From: Halomonas sp. MCCC 1A13316
Lineage (GTDB): Bacteria; Pseudomonadota; Gammaproteobacteria; Pseudomonadales; Halomonadaceae
Length of the DNA stretch: 64,000 bases
Assembly: GCF_014931605.1 (NCBI RefSeq)
Contig: NZ_CP053382.1
Span: forward strand, 2,170,001 to 2,234,000
Reading direction: 5' to 3'
In this document: positions 9,411 to 19,700 of the stretch, piece by piece
Position numbering within the stretch: position 1 is the first letter of the stretch
How the letters are laid out: the number at the start of each line of letters is the position of its first letter
Program-made: the position numbers and the translations under genes
The notes under the pieces: model-generated
Told to the model about the DNA's origin: nothing
The model's database searches: none
The model's input: the letters and a program-made list of their open reading frames with translations, nothing else

Positions 9411-10686
9411 ATGAAGCCCGAGACCATTGCCCTCCACCACGGCTATACCCCCAACGACCAACACGCCGTGGCGGTACCGATCCACCAGACCACCTCGTTC
9501 TCCTTCGACAGCGCCCAGCATGCCGCCGATCTGTTCGACCTCAAGGTCGAGGGAAACATCTATTCACGCATCATGAACCCGACATGTGCCGTGCTGGAGC
9601 AGCGTATCGCTGCGCTGGAGGGCGGGATCGCCGGACTGGCGGTGGCCTCGGGCATGGCCGCGATCACCTATACGATCCAGACCATCGCCGAGGCCGGTGA
9701 TAACATCGTCTCGATCAGCGAACTCTATGGCGGCACCTACAATCTCTTCGCCCACACCCTGCCGCGACAGGGCATCGAGGTGCGTTTTGCCGACAAGGAC
9801 GACATCGACGGTATCGAGTCGCTGATCGACGCACGCACCAAGGCGGTATTCTGCGAGAGCGTCGGCAACCCCTCGGGCAGCGTGGTCGACATGGAAAGGC
9901 TGGCGGAGGTCGCGCACCGCCACGGTGTGCCCGTGATCGTCGACAATACCGTGCCCACGCCGTTCCTGTGGCGGCCGATCGAGCACGGTGCCGATATCGT
10001 CATCCACTCCGCGACCAAGTACATAGGCGGCCATGGCACCACGATCGGCGGCGTCATCGTCGACTCCGGCAAGTTTCCCTGGGCCGCTCACCCCCAGCGC
10101 TTCCCTCTGCTCAACGAACCCGATGTCTCCTATCACGGTGTGAGCTATACCCGCGACGTGGGGCGAGGCGGCCTTCATCGCCCGGGCACGGGTGGTGCCG
10201 CTGCGCAACATGGGGGCGGCGCTCTCCGCACAGGCAGCGTGGAATCTGCTGCAGGGGCTGGAAACGCTGGCACTGCGTATCGAGCGTATCTGCGACAACG
10301 CGCAGCGGGTGGCCGAATACCTGGAAGGGCACCCGGCGGTCACCTGGGTGCAGTATGCCGGACTTCCGAACCACAAGGACCATGCCCTGGCCCAGCGCTA
10401 CATGAACGGCCATGCCTCGGGCATCCTCAGCTTCGGCATTCAGGGCGGTCGCGAGGCAGGGGCGCGCTTCTACGATGCCCTGAGCATGATCCTGCGCCTG
10501 GTGAACATCGGCGATGCCAAGACCTGCTCATCGATTCCGGCCTCTACCACCCACCGCCAACTGAGTGACGACGAACTCGTCGCTGCCGGTGTGACGCCCG
10601 ATATGGTGCGGCTCTCCATCGGTATCGAGCACGTCGACGACATCATTGCCGATCTGGAGCAGGCCCTGGCTGCCAGCCAGGCCTGA
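9411..10686 (+). pseudogene. metY: O-acetylhomoserine aminocarboxypropyltransferase, interrupted by a single-base frameshift
   Basis: The PLP-dependent Cys/Met metabolism enzyme would be 424 residues, the usual length for MetY. It starts at [12 protein letters not shown] (AGGACA upstream). The PLP lysine is in [13 protein letters not shown]. The frame breaks after YTRDVG at a run of four G (10160-10163). Removing one G restores [21 protein letters not shown], and the second half then reads to the stop at 10684-10686 with the normal C-terminus ([26 protein letters not shown]). Both halves are otherwise well conserved, so this is either a sequencing error in the G-run or a very recent mutation. 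The intact enzyme would make homocysteine from O-acetylhomoserine and sulfide. Confidence 0.9.
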
Positions 10687-10690
10687 GATC

Positions 10691-10723
10691 CGCCGGACGT
10701 CTCGCAGAGAGAGACGTCCGGCG
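10691..10723 (+). terminator. Rho-independent terminator after metY
   Basis: A perfect 13-bp stem (CGCCGGACGTCTC / GAGACGTCCGGCG) with a 7-base loop is followed by TTTG, just after the metY stop. Confidence 0.85.
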
Positions 10724-10887
10724 TTTGCATCATGTCGCGGAGGAGAGCACGCCGGCCAAAAAATCACTATCGGCCACTCGAGACAGGACTTGAGTAGCGC
10801 TTTCGTCTGTCAGGCGAAAGTGGTGATGCGAACTTCGCTTACATAAAGTTAATCTTCGCAGACACCTATAACAAAGAGACGACACGC

Positions 10888-12480
10888 ATGCGGATACTGA
10901 TGCTCCTGCTGGCCGCGGTTGCGCTTGCTGCCGGCTTTCTGATCGGCTACCGCGGCGGCGCCGAGTGGCAGGCGCTCCTCTCCGTGGGGCTGGCAATGCT
11001 CGCGGGCGCCATGCTCGCGTTGAGCGGCCTGGCCGCGATCTATCGCGCCAGCGCCGATTCATTGGCTAACGACCGTTTCCATGTCTGGCTACCCGCTTCC
11101 CGCGACTACCTCTCGCTACGGCGCATGGCTCACGGCCTGATTCGACAAGCCAGTACCACGGCCATCGCTTCCGCCGAGGTTTCTCATCATGCCGATCGAA
11201 TGGACCAGCGGCTGGAACGTCAGGAGCAGACCGTACGGGAAGCTTCCTCGAGCATGGCGGCAATCACCTCGGCGATCGAACAGGTAGCGGCCAGCGCTTC
11301 CAATGTGGCCACCCTGGCGAGCCGCTCGCGTGATGCCAGCCATGTCAGTCGCGAGTCGCTGGGGCAGGTGATCGATGAAATGCAAGCCTTGGCCGAGCGT
11401 TCCGAAGAGGCGCTGGAACTGCTCAACGTACTGAGCCAGAAGGCGGACAGCGTTCGCCATGTGACCTCGCTGATCGAAGAGATTGCCGAGCAGACCAACC
11501 TGCTATCACTCAATGCTTCGATCGAAGCCGCCCGGGCCGGCGAGCACGGACGAGGCTTTGCGGTAGTGGCCGGAGAGGTGCGTCAGCTCGCTGGGCGTAC
11601 CGCCGATGCCACGCGTAACGTCGAAGCGCTGGTGGGGGATATCGGCGACAGCAGCCACCGCGTGGTCGATACCATCGGCCATCTGATGCAGCGCGTGGGC
11701 GACCGAGCCAAGGAGATGAGCAAGGTCGGTGAGCAGCTTACCGAAATGACGGGCCATTTCGATCAGGTAGAAGGCGAGATTCGTTCCATTGCTGAGTCGA
11801 TGGAGGATACCAATCGGCACTCCCAGCGCGTGGCCGGCACCCTGGGCTCGCTGGAAGAGGATGCCGAGCAAGGCAATCGCGACATGCACGGTCTGGCGAG
11901 CCAGGCTCGTGCACTGATGGAGGGCGCCGAAGCGGTCGATGCAGCTCTCGCCCAGCAGCGCCTCGAAGGTCGCCATCAGCAGGTGTTCGAGGCGGCACGT
12001 CAGGCGGCAGTCAAGATCGGCGCAATGCTCGATTCCGCGCTCAAGCAGGGCGAGCTGGACGAGCAAACTCTCTTTCATGCCCAGTACACGCCGATCTCCG
12101 GGACCAACCCGGTGCAGTACGAGACCGGCTTCGTGCATTACACAGACGAGCACTTCCCGGTCGTTCAGGAGCCACTTCTGGAGCGATTGGGTGTGGCTTA
12201 TGCCATCGGTATCGATCGTCGCGGCTATATTCCTACGCACAACGTGCAAAGCAGCAAGCCGCCTACCGGCGACTACGAGCACGACCTGAAGTTCTGTCGC
12301 AACCGGCGCATCTACGAAGACACCACCGGTCAACGCTGCGGAACCCACGAGCAGACATTGTTACTGCAGACCTACAAGCGAGATACCGGCGAGATCATGC
12401 ACGACCTGTCCGTCCCTATTTATGTAAGTGGCAAGCACTGGGGCGGGTTCCGTGTCGGCTACAAGCCAGAGACTGCGTAA
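10888..12480 (+). CDS. Methyl-accepting chemotaxis protein with a C-terminal cytoplasmic Cache-like sensor domain
   Basis: 530 residues. Two adjacent membrane helices lie at about 2-20 and 27-50 with almost no periplasmic loop. The signalling hairpin is central, with tip [19 protein letters not shown] (about 200-218) followed by [19 protein letters not shown]. After it, residues about 355-530 form a separate domain with [26 protein letters not shown] and a closing [18 protein letters not shown], which resembles the end of Cache sensors. The input domain is therefore C-terminal and cytoplasmic, so it should sense an internal signal. No chemotaxis genes are nearby. Confidence 0.88.
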   Translation: MRILMLLLAAVALAAGFLIGYRGGAEWQALLSVGLAMLAGAMLALSGLAAIYRASADSLANDRFHVWLPASRDYLSLRRMAHGLIRQASTTAIASAEVSHHADRMDQRLERQEQTVREASSSMAAITSAIEQVAASASNVATLASRSRDASHVSRESLGQVIDEMQALAERSEEALELLNVLSQKADSVRHVTSLIEEIAEQTNLLSLNASIEAARAGEHGRGFAVVAGEVRQLAGRTADATRNVEALVGDIGDSSHRVVDTIGHLMQRVGDRAKEMSKVGEQLTEMTGHFDQVEGEIRSIAESMEDTNRHSQRVAGTLGSLEEDAEQGNRDMHGLASQARALMEGAEAVDAALAQQRLEGRHQQVFEAARQAAVKIGAMLDSALKQGELDEQTLFHAQYTPISGTNPVQYETGFVHYTDEHFPVVQEPLLERLGVAYAIGIDRRGYIPTHNVQSSKPPTGDYEHDLKFCRNRRIYEDTTGQRCGTHEQTLLLQTYKRDTGEIMHDLSVPIYVSGKHWGGFRVGYKPETA

Positions 12481-12488
12481 ACCTTCGA

Positions 12489-12517
12489 GCGCTGGCACGG
12501 TGTCGCCGTGTCAGCGC
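12489..12517. terminator. Hairpin between the convergent chemoreceptor and rarD
   Basis: A 12-bp stem (GCGCTGGCACGG / CCGTGTCAGCGC, one G-U pair) with a 5-base loop. It overlaps the rarD stop codon and could serve both converging transcripts. Confidence 0.55.
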
Positions 12518-13434
12518 TGCTCTGGCGCTGATGCGGTGCCGGCCGGCGCCAGCGGCGAGCGTGTCCGAGTGCTCCAGGCTGACCAGGAGTAGAGCGCCAG
12601 GCTGGCCCAGATCAGCACAAAGGTGGCTAGCTGCACAGGCGAGAGCGGTTCGTGGAACACCAGCAGTGCAATGAAAAACTGGATAGTGGGGTTGAGGTAC
12701 ATCAAGAACCCCAGCGTAGCGAGGCGCAACCGTCGTGCCGCTCCGGCGAAGGCCAGCAACGGCAAGGCAGTGATCACACCGCTTGCCACCAGCAGCATCG
12801 AAACGCGAAACCCATCCAGGAAGTGGGAAAGCTCGCTTGCGCTGAGCCAGGCGAGGGCCAGTAGTCCCAGCGGCAGCAATAGCAGGGTTTCCACGAACAG
12901 ACCTGACAGCCCGTCGAGAGGCACCTGCTTGCGCAGCAAGCCATAGGTGCCGAAGCTCAGCGCCAGCGTCAGACTGATCCAAGGCAGCTCACCCAGCAAT
13001 AGCAACTGGATGGCGATGGCCGTGCCGGCCAGCACGACGGCAATGCGCTGCAGCCCGGCCATTGCCTCGCGCAGCACCAGCATGCCCAATGCAACGTTGA
13101 TCAGCGGGGTGAGAAAGTAGCCGAGACTGGCCTGGAACACCTGACGGGTCTCGACGGCGTAGATATAGAGCCCCCAGTTGATAGCGATCAGCACGGCGCA
13201 GCCAAGCACACGTCCCAAGCGCCTTGGCTGGGTAAATGCCTTGCGGATGGGCGCCCAGCGCTTGAGCAGAGTGACCAATCCGACCAGGAACAGGCACGAC
13301 CAGACGATGCGATGAATCAGCACTTCGTAGGCGGGGATGCCTTCGAACAAGGCAAAGAACAGCGGAAAGCAGCCCCACATGGCGTAGGCGGCCAGACCGA
13401 AGCCGACGCCACGCGCGGCTTCGCGATCACTCAT
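12511..13434 (-). CDS. rarD: EamA-family permease, RarD type
   Basis: 307 residues from ATG at 13432-13434, chosen because MSDREAARGVGFGLAAYAMWG aligns in length with the E. coli RarD N-terminus. In-frame starts also exist at 13449 (ATG) and 13458 (GTG), and none has a strong ribosome site. Ten hydrophobic helices form two EamA repeats; FPLFFALFEGIPAYEVLIHRIVWS is a RarD-like stretch. RarD proteins are inner-membrane DMT-superfamily carriers. The E. coli name comes from chloramphenicol sensitivity, and the physiological substrate is not known. Confidence 0.9.
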   Translation of the reverse strand: MSDREAARGVGFGLAAYAMWGCFPLFFALFEGIPAYEVLIHRIVWSCLFLVGLVTLLKRWAPIRKAFTQPRRLGRVLGCAVLIAINWGLYIYAVETRQVFQASLGYFLTPLINVALGMLVLREAMAGLQRIAVVLAGTAIAIQLLLLGELPWISLTLALSFGTYGLLRKQVPLDGLSGLFVETLLLLPLGLLALAWLSASELSHFLDGFRVSMLLVASGVITALPLLAFAGAARRLRLATLGFLMYLNPTIQFFIALLVFHEPLSPVQLATFVLIWASLALYSWSAWSTRTRSPLAPAGTASAPEQR

Positions 13435-13606
13435 GAACTGCAGGGACATGCCAGTCACTCTGAAGAATTAAGGCTACAATTTAGCAGCCTATTGAACTCG
13501 GCTCCATGGTCCCGCGTCGTTTCGCCAGGCGCGGAAGCGGGCTGACGTCTCTGCCAGCCTGAGTTAGGCTGATGCGATAAACGAGTAACCGCAAGGGAAC
13601 CACTCC

Positions 13607-14422
13607 ATGAGCGATTTGCGTACGACCCTGGTCCAGTGCGACCTGCGCTGGGAAGATCCTCAGGCCAACTGTCGCATGCTCGAAGAGCAGCTGGGCGAGC
13701 TCGGTGGTGACGAGACCGATCTCATCGTGCTGCCCGAAATGTTCTCCACCGGGTTTACCATGAATTCCCGCGAGATGGCCGAGCCCATGGAGCAATGCCG
13801 CGCCGCTACATGGCTGACCGAACAGGCATGCAAGCGCAAGTGCGTCGTGACCGGTAGCGTGGCGATCGTCGAGGATGGCTGCTACTACAACCGCCTGATC
13901 TGGGCGAGACCGGACGGCAGTCGGGTCTGCTACGACAAGCGGCACCTGTTCCGCATGGCCGGCGAGCATGAACGCTACTCCATGGGACATGACCGAGTAA
14001 TCGTGACGCTGAAGGGGTTCCGTATCCTGCTCAGCGTCTGCTACGACCTGCGATTCCCGGTATGGATGCGCCAGAGCCCAGGGCCCGACGAACACTTCGA
14101 GTACGATGCGCTGCTGTGCGTCGCCAACTGGCCGGCACCGCGGCGACACCCATGGCGAATCCTGTTGCAAGCACGCGCAATCGAGAACCTGTGCCCCGTC
14201 ATCGGCGTCAATCGCGTCGGCGAGGATGCCAATGGCATGCGCTACTCCGGCGATTCCATGCTGGTGGATTACAAGGGCGAAGCGATTATCGACGAGCCGC
14301 GCGATACCGCTTTCATCAAGACCGGCACGCTCTCTCGCGCCGACCTCGACGCTTTCCGCGAAAAGTTTCCCGCCTGGCGCGACGCCGACCATTTCACGCT
14401 GGCCGACGGAGTCGGGTACTGA
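13607..14422 (+). CDS. Carbon-nitrogen hydrolase, omega-amidase (YafV/Nit2-like)
   Basis: 271 residues of the nitrilase superfamily. The catalytic triad is visible: glutamate in VLPEMFSTGFTM (about 45), lysine in CYDKRHLFRM, and the nucleophile cysteine in LSVCYDLRFPVW. These contexts match bacterial omega-amidases such as YafV, which hydrolyse alpha-ketoglutaramate or alpha-ketosuccinamate as a metabolite-repair step after transamination and in methionine salvage. The stop overlaps the rsuA start by one base (TGATG), so the two genes are co-transcribed. Confidence 0.9.
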   Translation: MSDLRTTLVQCDLRWEDPQANCRMLEEQLGELGGDETDLIVLPEMFSTGFTMNSREMAEPMEQCRAATWLTEQACKRKCVVTGSVAIVEDGCYYNRLIWARPDGSRVCYDKRHLFRMAGEHERYSMGHDRVIVTLKGFRILLSVCYDLRFPVWMRQSPGPDEHFEYDALLCVANWPAPRRHPWRILLQARAIENLCPVIGVNRVGEDANGMRYSGDSMLVDYKGEAIIDEPRDTAFIKTGTLSRADLDAFREKFPAWRDADHFTLADGVGY

Positions 14423-15123
14423 TGCGCCTTGACCGCTTCCTGGCGGAAACCACGCAACTGACTCGCAGCCTGGCCAAGAAGGCACTACATCGCGGTGAAG
14501 TCAGCGTCAACGGCGTGGTAATCAAACAGCCAGCCAGCCAAGTGGAAGTGTCCGACCGAGTGGAGTGGGACGGGCAGCCGCTGGCTCTGGTCGGCCTGCG
14601 CTACGTGATGCTCAACAAACCCTCCGAGGTCGAATGCAGCGCCCGGCGCGGACTCTATCCACGCGCCGTCGAACTCATCGATCTGCCCAAGGCCGAGCGC
14701 CTGCAGACGGTAGGGCGGCTCGATGTCGATACCACCGGGTTGGTGCTGCTAACCGACGATGGTCAGTGGTCGCACCGTGTGAGCTCACCGCGTAAGCGCT
14801 ACGCCAAGGTTTATCAGGCCACATTGGCCGAGCCGCTCGCAGACGAGGCATTGGCCGCTGCCACCCAGCTGTTCGCGGAGGGGTTGCTGCTCGAGGGGGA
14901 GGATAAGCCGACGCTGCCGGCAGAACTCGTGATGCGTAGCAGCCACGAGGCCGAGCTGACCCTGTACGAAGGACGTTATCATCAGGTCAAGCGCATGTTT
15001 GGCGCCATCGGCAATCGCGTCACAATGCTACATCGCGAATCGGTGGGACCGCTGTCGCTCGGGGATCTGGCTGTGGGGGAGTGGCGTGAGCTGAGCGACG
15101 ATGAGGTTGCCCTGTTCACCTGA
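14422..15123 (+). CDS. rsuA: 16S rRNA pseudouridine(516) synthase
   Basis: 233 residues. An S4 RNA-binding domain is at the N-terminus (MRLDRFLAETTQLTRSLAKK, then HRGEVSVNG), followed by the RsuA-type catalytic domain with VGRLDVDTTGLVLLTDDG, where the aspartate of GRLD is the nucleophile, and GRYHQVKRMFGAIGNRV near the C-terminus. It isomerises U516 of 16S rRNA. The start overlaps the stop of the omega-amidase gene. Confidence 0.93.
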   Translation: MRLDRFLAETTQLTRSLAKKALHRGEVSVNGVVIKQPASQVEVSDRVEWDGQPLALVGLRYVMLNKPSEVECSARRGLYPRAVELIDLPKAERLQTVGRLDVDTTGLVLLTDDGQWSHRVSSPRKRYAKVYQATLAEPLADEALAAATQLFAEGLLLEGEDKPTLPAELVMRSSHEAELTLYEGRYHQVKRMFGAIGNRVTMLHRESVGPLSLGDLAVGEWRELSDDEVALFT

Positions 15124-15124
15124 G

Positions 15125-16891
15125 TCAGGTGGACGGAGCATAGGTTTCGCTACGGTCGCGGCCACGATGCTTGGCCCGATAGAGTGCCTGATCGGCCAAG
15201 CGAATCAGTTCGATCGGGTCGTCGGCATGTGTCGGATAGCTGGCGATCCCGCAGGAGAGGCTGACGCAGCCGAGCACTTCGCCACCATGGAGAAAGAGTC
15301 GCTGGCGCATGGAGTCCAGCAATCGCTCGACCGCTTCGCTGGCCTGCTGTGCCGTGGCGCCAGGCATTACCACGACGAACTCCTCGCCACCCAGGCGGCA
15401 GACCACGTCGGCCTCGCGGAAGTGCTCGCCGATCAGCCGTGCCGCATCTACCAGTACTGCGTCACCCGCCTCGTGCCCGTACAGGTCGTTGAAGTGCTTG
15501 AAATGATCGATATCGAGCATAACCAGGCTCAGCGTAGAACCGCGTCGGGCGATGGCCGCCTCATGAGCGAAAAACTCATCGAAGTGTCGGCGATTCTTCA
15601 AGCCGGTCAACGAGTCTTGATAGGAGAATGCCCGTAGCTGCTCGACCATGTGCTGCAGATCTTGTGTGCGATCGGCAACCTGTTGCTCGAGGTGCTGATT
15701 CAATTCGACCAGTTCTCGTTGTGTAAGGGCGTAATGACGCAGCGAGATCGCCACGATGGCAAGACTGAAGCCCAGTGCACCCAGGCTGACCGGAATTCGC
15801 TGCCACGGTAACAGGCCGTGAGCAACTGCCATGTCGAGCAGCAGCAGCAAGGCGAACAGGCCATAGGCCGCGATGATCAGCCGCTGCTCTCCGTTGAGCT
15901 GCTTGAGGTGTGTGGCGATGAGGACGAACAGCACGGGCAAGCTGATGGCCAGCAGAGCATCGTAAGGCGGAAAGGTGCTGGAAAGGTTGATGACACCACT
16001 CAGGGCCAGACCCAGAGCCAGAGACAGGTAGCCAAGATGAAGTTGCCACAGGCGCCGAATCCAGCGCGAATGATGATTCGAGAACCAGGATTCGAGCAAG
16101 AGACCGATGCCCACCGGAAGTGCATAGTAACTAGCCGCCGCCAGATAGTCCCAAAGTAGCGGTATCGCCAGCAAAAGCTGGCTGGCCTGGGTCTCGGCCA
16201 GGATCATCACACCCGAGGCGAGCGAAAAGAGCCCAATGCCGAAAAAAGTCTGTCGGCGCTGGTGAACCACCGCAAAGCCTCCGGCCAAGAGTGCGAGCAA
16301 CAGGCAGAAGGCACTGACCATCAGGTCGGTTGCCGAGCGATTCATGATCATGGCAAAGAACTCGGGGCGGTCCATCAGGCGGACTTCACCCCACAGTCCG
16401 ATATCGGTGTAGTTGGAGTAGACTCGGAAGGTGAGTTGGCGACCGGGGAAGTTCTCGGGCAGGCTGATCGCATGCCAGGGCCAGCCGATGAAAGGTCCTT
16501 CGCCACGAGCGTCGAAAAGGCCATGCTGGTAGATCAGTTCGGTATCCAGATAGGCTTGGGCAATCAGGTCGATGCTGTAGATATACAGAATCGGGTCGCG
16601 CCAATCGCCCTCAGGCAGAGTGATGCGAAACCACACATGTTGATTCCCTTGGCGGTCGGGCGGGTTGGAAGGGAAGTCGATGGGGTGCCAGTTAGCCTCC
16701 GTCCCTGATTCGACGAGCCACGCAGGTGTGCCGTCGTCGAGTCGAGGCGAGTCTCCCCAGCGATATTCCCAGCCCGTATCGATATCCACGGGCGAGGCCG
16801 TCGCCACGACAGGTAACGAGAACAATACCAGTAGCGCGGATAGCCGCAGCAAGAGGACAAGACAGCGCATGTAAGGCGTTACCACTTTCAT
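15125..16891 (-). CDS. Diguanylate cyclase with 7TM-DISM sensor region
   Basis: 588 residues from the ATG of MKVVTPYMRC, which begins a signal peptide ending near TASP; the upstream ribosome site is weak. Order: periplasmic DISM extracellular domain (about 35-180), seven membrane helices (about 190-390), a short coiled coil (ELNQHLEQQVADRTQDL), then a GGDEF domain. The active-site motif is GGEEF (about 497), with the allosteric I-site READ five residues before it. It should make cyclic di-GMP in response to a periplasmic ligand, possibly a carbohydrate. It converges on rsuA, with stops 1-2 bases apart. Confidence 0.92.
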   Translation of the reverse strand: MKVVTPYMRCLVLLLRLSALLVLFSLPVVATASPVDIDTGWEYRWGDSPRLDDGTPAWLVESGTEANWHPIDFPSNPPDRQGNQHVWFRITLPEGDWRDPILYIYSIDLIAQAYLDTELIYQHGLFDARGEGPFIGWPWHAISLPENFPGRQLTFRVYSNYTDIGLWGEVRLMDRPEFFAMIMNRSATDLMVSAFCLLLALLAGGFAVVHQRRQTFFGIGLFSLASGVMILAETQASQLLLAIPLLWDYLAAASYYALPVGIGLLLESWFSNHHSRWIRRLWQLHLGYLSLALGLALSGVINLSSTFPPYDALLAISLPVLFVLIATHLKQLNGEQRLIIAAYGLFALLLLLDMAVAHGLLPWQRIPVSLGALGFSLAIVAISLRHYALTQRELVELNQHLEQQVADRTQDLQHMVEQLRAFSYQDSLTGLKNRRHFDEFFAHEAAIARRGSTLSLVMLDIDHFKHFNDLYGHEAGDAVLVDAARLIGEHFREADVVCRLGGEEFVVVMPGATAQQASEAVERLLDSMRQRLFLHGGEVLGCVSLSCGIASYPTHADDPIELIRLADQALYRAKHRGRDRSETYAPST

Positions 16892-17019
16892 GGTGGGCAC
16901 GAGGTGCCAAGTATAAGGCAAAGGCTGCTATAGATCGCGTTCGGCATTCTTAGTCATGCGATAGTTTTATACCGTTATCTTCTTGCTGCCCAAAAACAGC
17001 AGTGGAACTCTGACCATCA

Positions 17020-18618
17020 TTAAGTTAGTGGGGTGAGGCCTGCTGCTTTGACTAGGGCACGAGTATAGTCACTGGTGGGGGCGGAAAGCAGCGCCTGACA
17101 GTCCCCTTGTTCCACCAATTCCCCATCCTTCAACACCAACACGCGATGGGCCATGGCACGCACCACGGCCAAGTCGTGACTGATAAAGAGAAAACTCAAT
17201 CCTCGCCGAGCCTGCAGGTCACGCAGCAGTTCCACGAGCTGCTTCTGCACGGTGCGGTCCAACGCCGACGTGGGCTCGTCGAGCACCACAAGGGCTGGTT
17301 CCAGAATGAGGGCACGGGCTACGGCGATTCGCTGTCGCTGGCCGCCGGAAAACTCATGCGGATAGCGTGCGGCACAGTCAGCGGGCAAGCCCACCTCCTG
17401 AATAGCGGCTTGGACGCGCTTCTCCACTTCATCGTCGGCAAGCTCAGGGTAGTGGAAGCGCAGGCCTTCGCTGATGATGTCGGAAACCGGCATGCGTGGT
17501 GACAACGAGCCGTAGGGATCCTGGAAGACCACCTGAATGCGGCGCCTACGCTTGCGCAGGGCATTGCCGGTAAGGCGGTCGAGCCGCTCTCCGTCGAGCT
17601 CGATCTCGCCGCGACTTTCCACAAGCCTCAGCAGTGCCATGGCCAGGGTGGTCTTGCCGGAGCCGGATTCGCCGACGATACCCAGCGTTTCACCCGGTGC
17701 CAGGTGCAAGTCGATCGGTTTCACTGCCTCGAAAGCGGGAGGGCGCTTGGCGAACAGCCGCTTGGGCCGCTGGAAGCTCACTGCAACACCGCGCGCCTCG
17801 AGCAGAGCCTGGGTTGAGGAGACAGGTGTCGGCCGCCCGGTCGGCTCGGCATCCAGTAACGTCCGCGTATAGGTACTGCGTGGCGAGGCAAAGACCTCAC
17901 CGACGGGGCCCGTCTCCTGCTCGTTCCCGTCATAGAGTACGCAGATGCGGTCGGCATGGCGGCGTACCAGATTGAGGTCGTGGGTGATGAACAACATACC
18001 CATGCCATGGCGATCGCGTAGCTCGGCAAGCAGTGCCAATATCTCCTGCTGTACCGTGACATCGAGTGCCGTCGTCGGCTCGTCGGCAATCAACAGCTCC
18101 GGTTCGTTGGCAATGGCCATGGCAATCATCACCCGCTGACGCTGACCGCCCGAGAGCTGATGCGGCCAGGCGTCGAGCAGTTCGTCGGGCCGCGGGAGCT
18201 GGACCTGTTGGAGCAGCGTGCGGGTGCGTTCACGTGCCGCCCGACCCGACAACCCCTGGTGCAGGCGCAGCGTCTCTCCGATCTGCTTGGCTACGGTATG
18301 CAGCGGGTTTAGTGAGGTCATCGGCTCCTGGAACACGAAGCCGACACGACCGCCTCGTAGTGCCTGCCATTCCCGCTTCTTCAGGGCGGTGAGGTCGGTG
18401 TCGCCCAGCCAGCGACCGCCAGTGACTTGAGCATTATCCGGTAGCAGGTTCATGGTGCCGAGAGCCGAGACTGACTTGCCGGAGCCGGATTCACCGACCA
18501 ATGCCAAGGTTTCGCCGCGCCGTACTTCCAAAGTCAACTCGCGCACGACCGGCTTGCCATCGAAGGCAATCGAGAGCTTGTCGAGGCGTAGCAAGGGTTG
18601 TGAACGTGTGTCAGGCAT
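17020..18618 (-). CDS. yejF: Peptide ABC transporter, duplicated ATP-binding protein
   Basis: 532 residues with two nucleotide-binding domains. Walker A motifs are GESGSGKS (about 38) and GESGSGKT (about 315), with signature motifs [14 protein letters not shown] and [14 protein letters not shown] and Walker B segments [12 protein letters not shown] and [12 protein letters not shown]. It powers the YejABEF importer, known for oligopeptides and microcin C in E. coli. Its start overlaps the end of yejE by 8 bases. It is the last gene of the run. Confidence 0.93.
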   Translation of the reverse strand: MPDTRSQPLLRLDKLSIAFDGKPVVRELTLEVRRGETLALVGESGSGKSVSALGTMNLLPDNAQVTGGRWLGDTDLTALKKREWQALRGGRVGFVFQEPMTSLNPLHTVAKQIGETLRLHQGLSGRAARERTRTLLQQVQLPRPDELLDAWPHQLSGGQRQRVMIAMAIANEPELLIADEPTTALDVTVQQEILALLAELRDRHGMGMLFITHDLNLVRRHADRICVLYDGNEQETGPVGEVFASPRSTYTRTLLDAEPTGRPTPVSSTQALLEARGVAVSFQRPKRLFAKRPPAFEAVKPIDLHLAPGETLGIVGESGSGKTTLAMALLRLVESRGEIELDGERLDRLTGNALRKRRRRIQVVFQDPYGSLSPRMPVSDIISEGLRFHYPELADDEVEKRVQAAIQEVGLPADCAARYPHEFSGGQRQRIAVARALILEPALVVLDEPTSALDRTVQKQLVELLRDLQARRGLSFLFISHDLAVVRAMAHRVLVLKDGELVEQGDCQALLSAPTSDYTRALVKAAGLTPLT

Positions 18619-19696
18619 TGGGCTGGGTCCTGGTCAGCGGCGTGGCGCTGGATGCGTGCTGAATATGTCGTGGATCGAATGCGTCACGCAGCCCTTCACC
18701 GATAAAGACCAGCAGCGAGAGCATCAGTGACAGACTGACGAAGGCGGTAATGCCAAGCCAGGGCGCATGCAGATTATTCTTGCCTTGGGCCACCAGCTCA
18801 CCCAGCGAGGGCGAGCCTGGCGGAAGGCCGAAGCCGAGGAAGTCGAGGGCCGTCAGCGTAGTTATGGCTCCGGTGAACAGGAACGGGATGAAGGTGAGGG
18901 TGGCCACCATGGCGTTGGGCAGTACGTGACGCCACATGATCAGGCGTGACGAAAGCCCCATGGCCTTGGCGGCACGCACGTACTCGAGGTTTCGCGCACG
19001 CAGGAACTCGGCGCGTACCACGTCAACCAGGCCAAGCCACGAGAACAACAGCATGATCCCCAGTAGCCACCAGAAGCCGGGCTGGACGAAGCTGGCCAGG
19101 ATGATCAGCAGGAACAGCACTGGCAGCCCGGACCATATCTCGGTCAGGCGCTGACCTATCAGGTCGGTCTTGCCGCCGAAGTAGCCCTGAATACCGCCGA
19201 TGATCACGCCCATCACCAGTGAGCTCCCGGTCAGCACCAGGGCGAAGAACACCGACAGGCGGAAACCGTATATCACGCGCGCCAAAACGTCGCGTCCCTG
19301 GTCGTCCGTTCCCAGCCAGTGTCGCGAATCAGGAGGCGAGGGGGATGGACGCATCATTTGCATGTCCAGCGTCTGGTAGGAGAAGGGAATCAACGGCCAG
19401 ATGGCCATAGCGTCCTTTCCGATCTGCTCTCGAATGAAGGGGTCGTGATAGTCGGTGCGCGTGGGCAGAAAGCCGCCGAATTCCGTCTCGGGATAGTCCA
19501 CCAGTAGCGGCACGTACCACTCACCGTCGTAGTGCATGACGATGGGCTTGTCGTTGGCGATCAACTCAGCCCCCAGACTCACCACGAACAGGGCAAGGAA
19601 GATCCACAGCGAGACACTAGCGCGCCGGTTGCTGCGAAAGACTTCGATGCGACGGCGCGTGATGGGGGAGAGCTTGGAAGTGAACGCAAATGCCAT
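18611..19696 (-). CDS. yejE: Peptide ABC transporter permease
   Basis: 361 residues. A long N-terminal cytoplasmic and first-helix region (ITRRRIEVFRSNRRASVSLWIF) is followed by a periplasmic section, then the permease core with LTGSSLVMGVIIGGIQGYFGGK and the EAA-type segment VRAAKAMGLSSRLIMWRHVLPNA that contacts the ATPase. It lies 4 bp downstream of yejB. The N-terminal extension and SPSPPDSRHWLGTDDQGRDVL are typical of YejE/DppC-type subunits. Confidence 0.92.
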   Translation of the reverse strand: MAFAFTSKLSPITRRRIEVFRSNRRASVSLWIFLALFVVSLGAELIANDKPIVMHYDGEWYVPLLVDYPETEFGGFLPTRTDYHDPFIREQIGKDAMAIWPLIPFSYQTLDMQMMRPSPSPPDSRHWLGTDDQGRDVLARVIYGFRLSVFFALVLTGSSLVMGVIIGGIQGYFGGKTDLIGQRLTEIWSGLPVLFLLIILASFVQPGFWWLLGIMLLFSWLGLVDVVRAEFLRARNLEYVRAAKAMGLSSRLIMWRHVLPNAMVATLTFIPFLFTGAITTLTALDFLGFGLPPGSPSLGELVAQGKNNLHAPWLGITAFVSLSLMLSLLVFIGEGLRDAFDPRHIQHASSATPLTRTQPNA

Positions 19697-19700
19697 TGGC

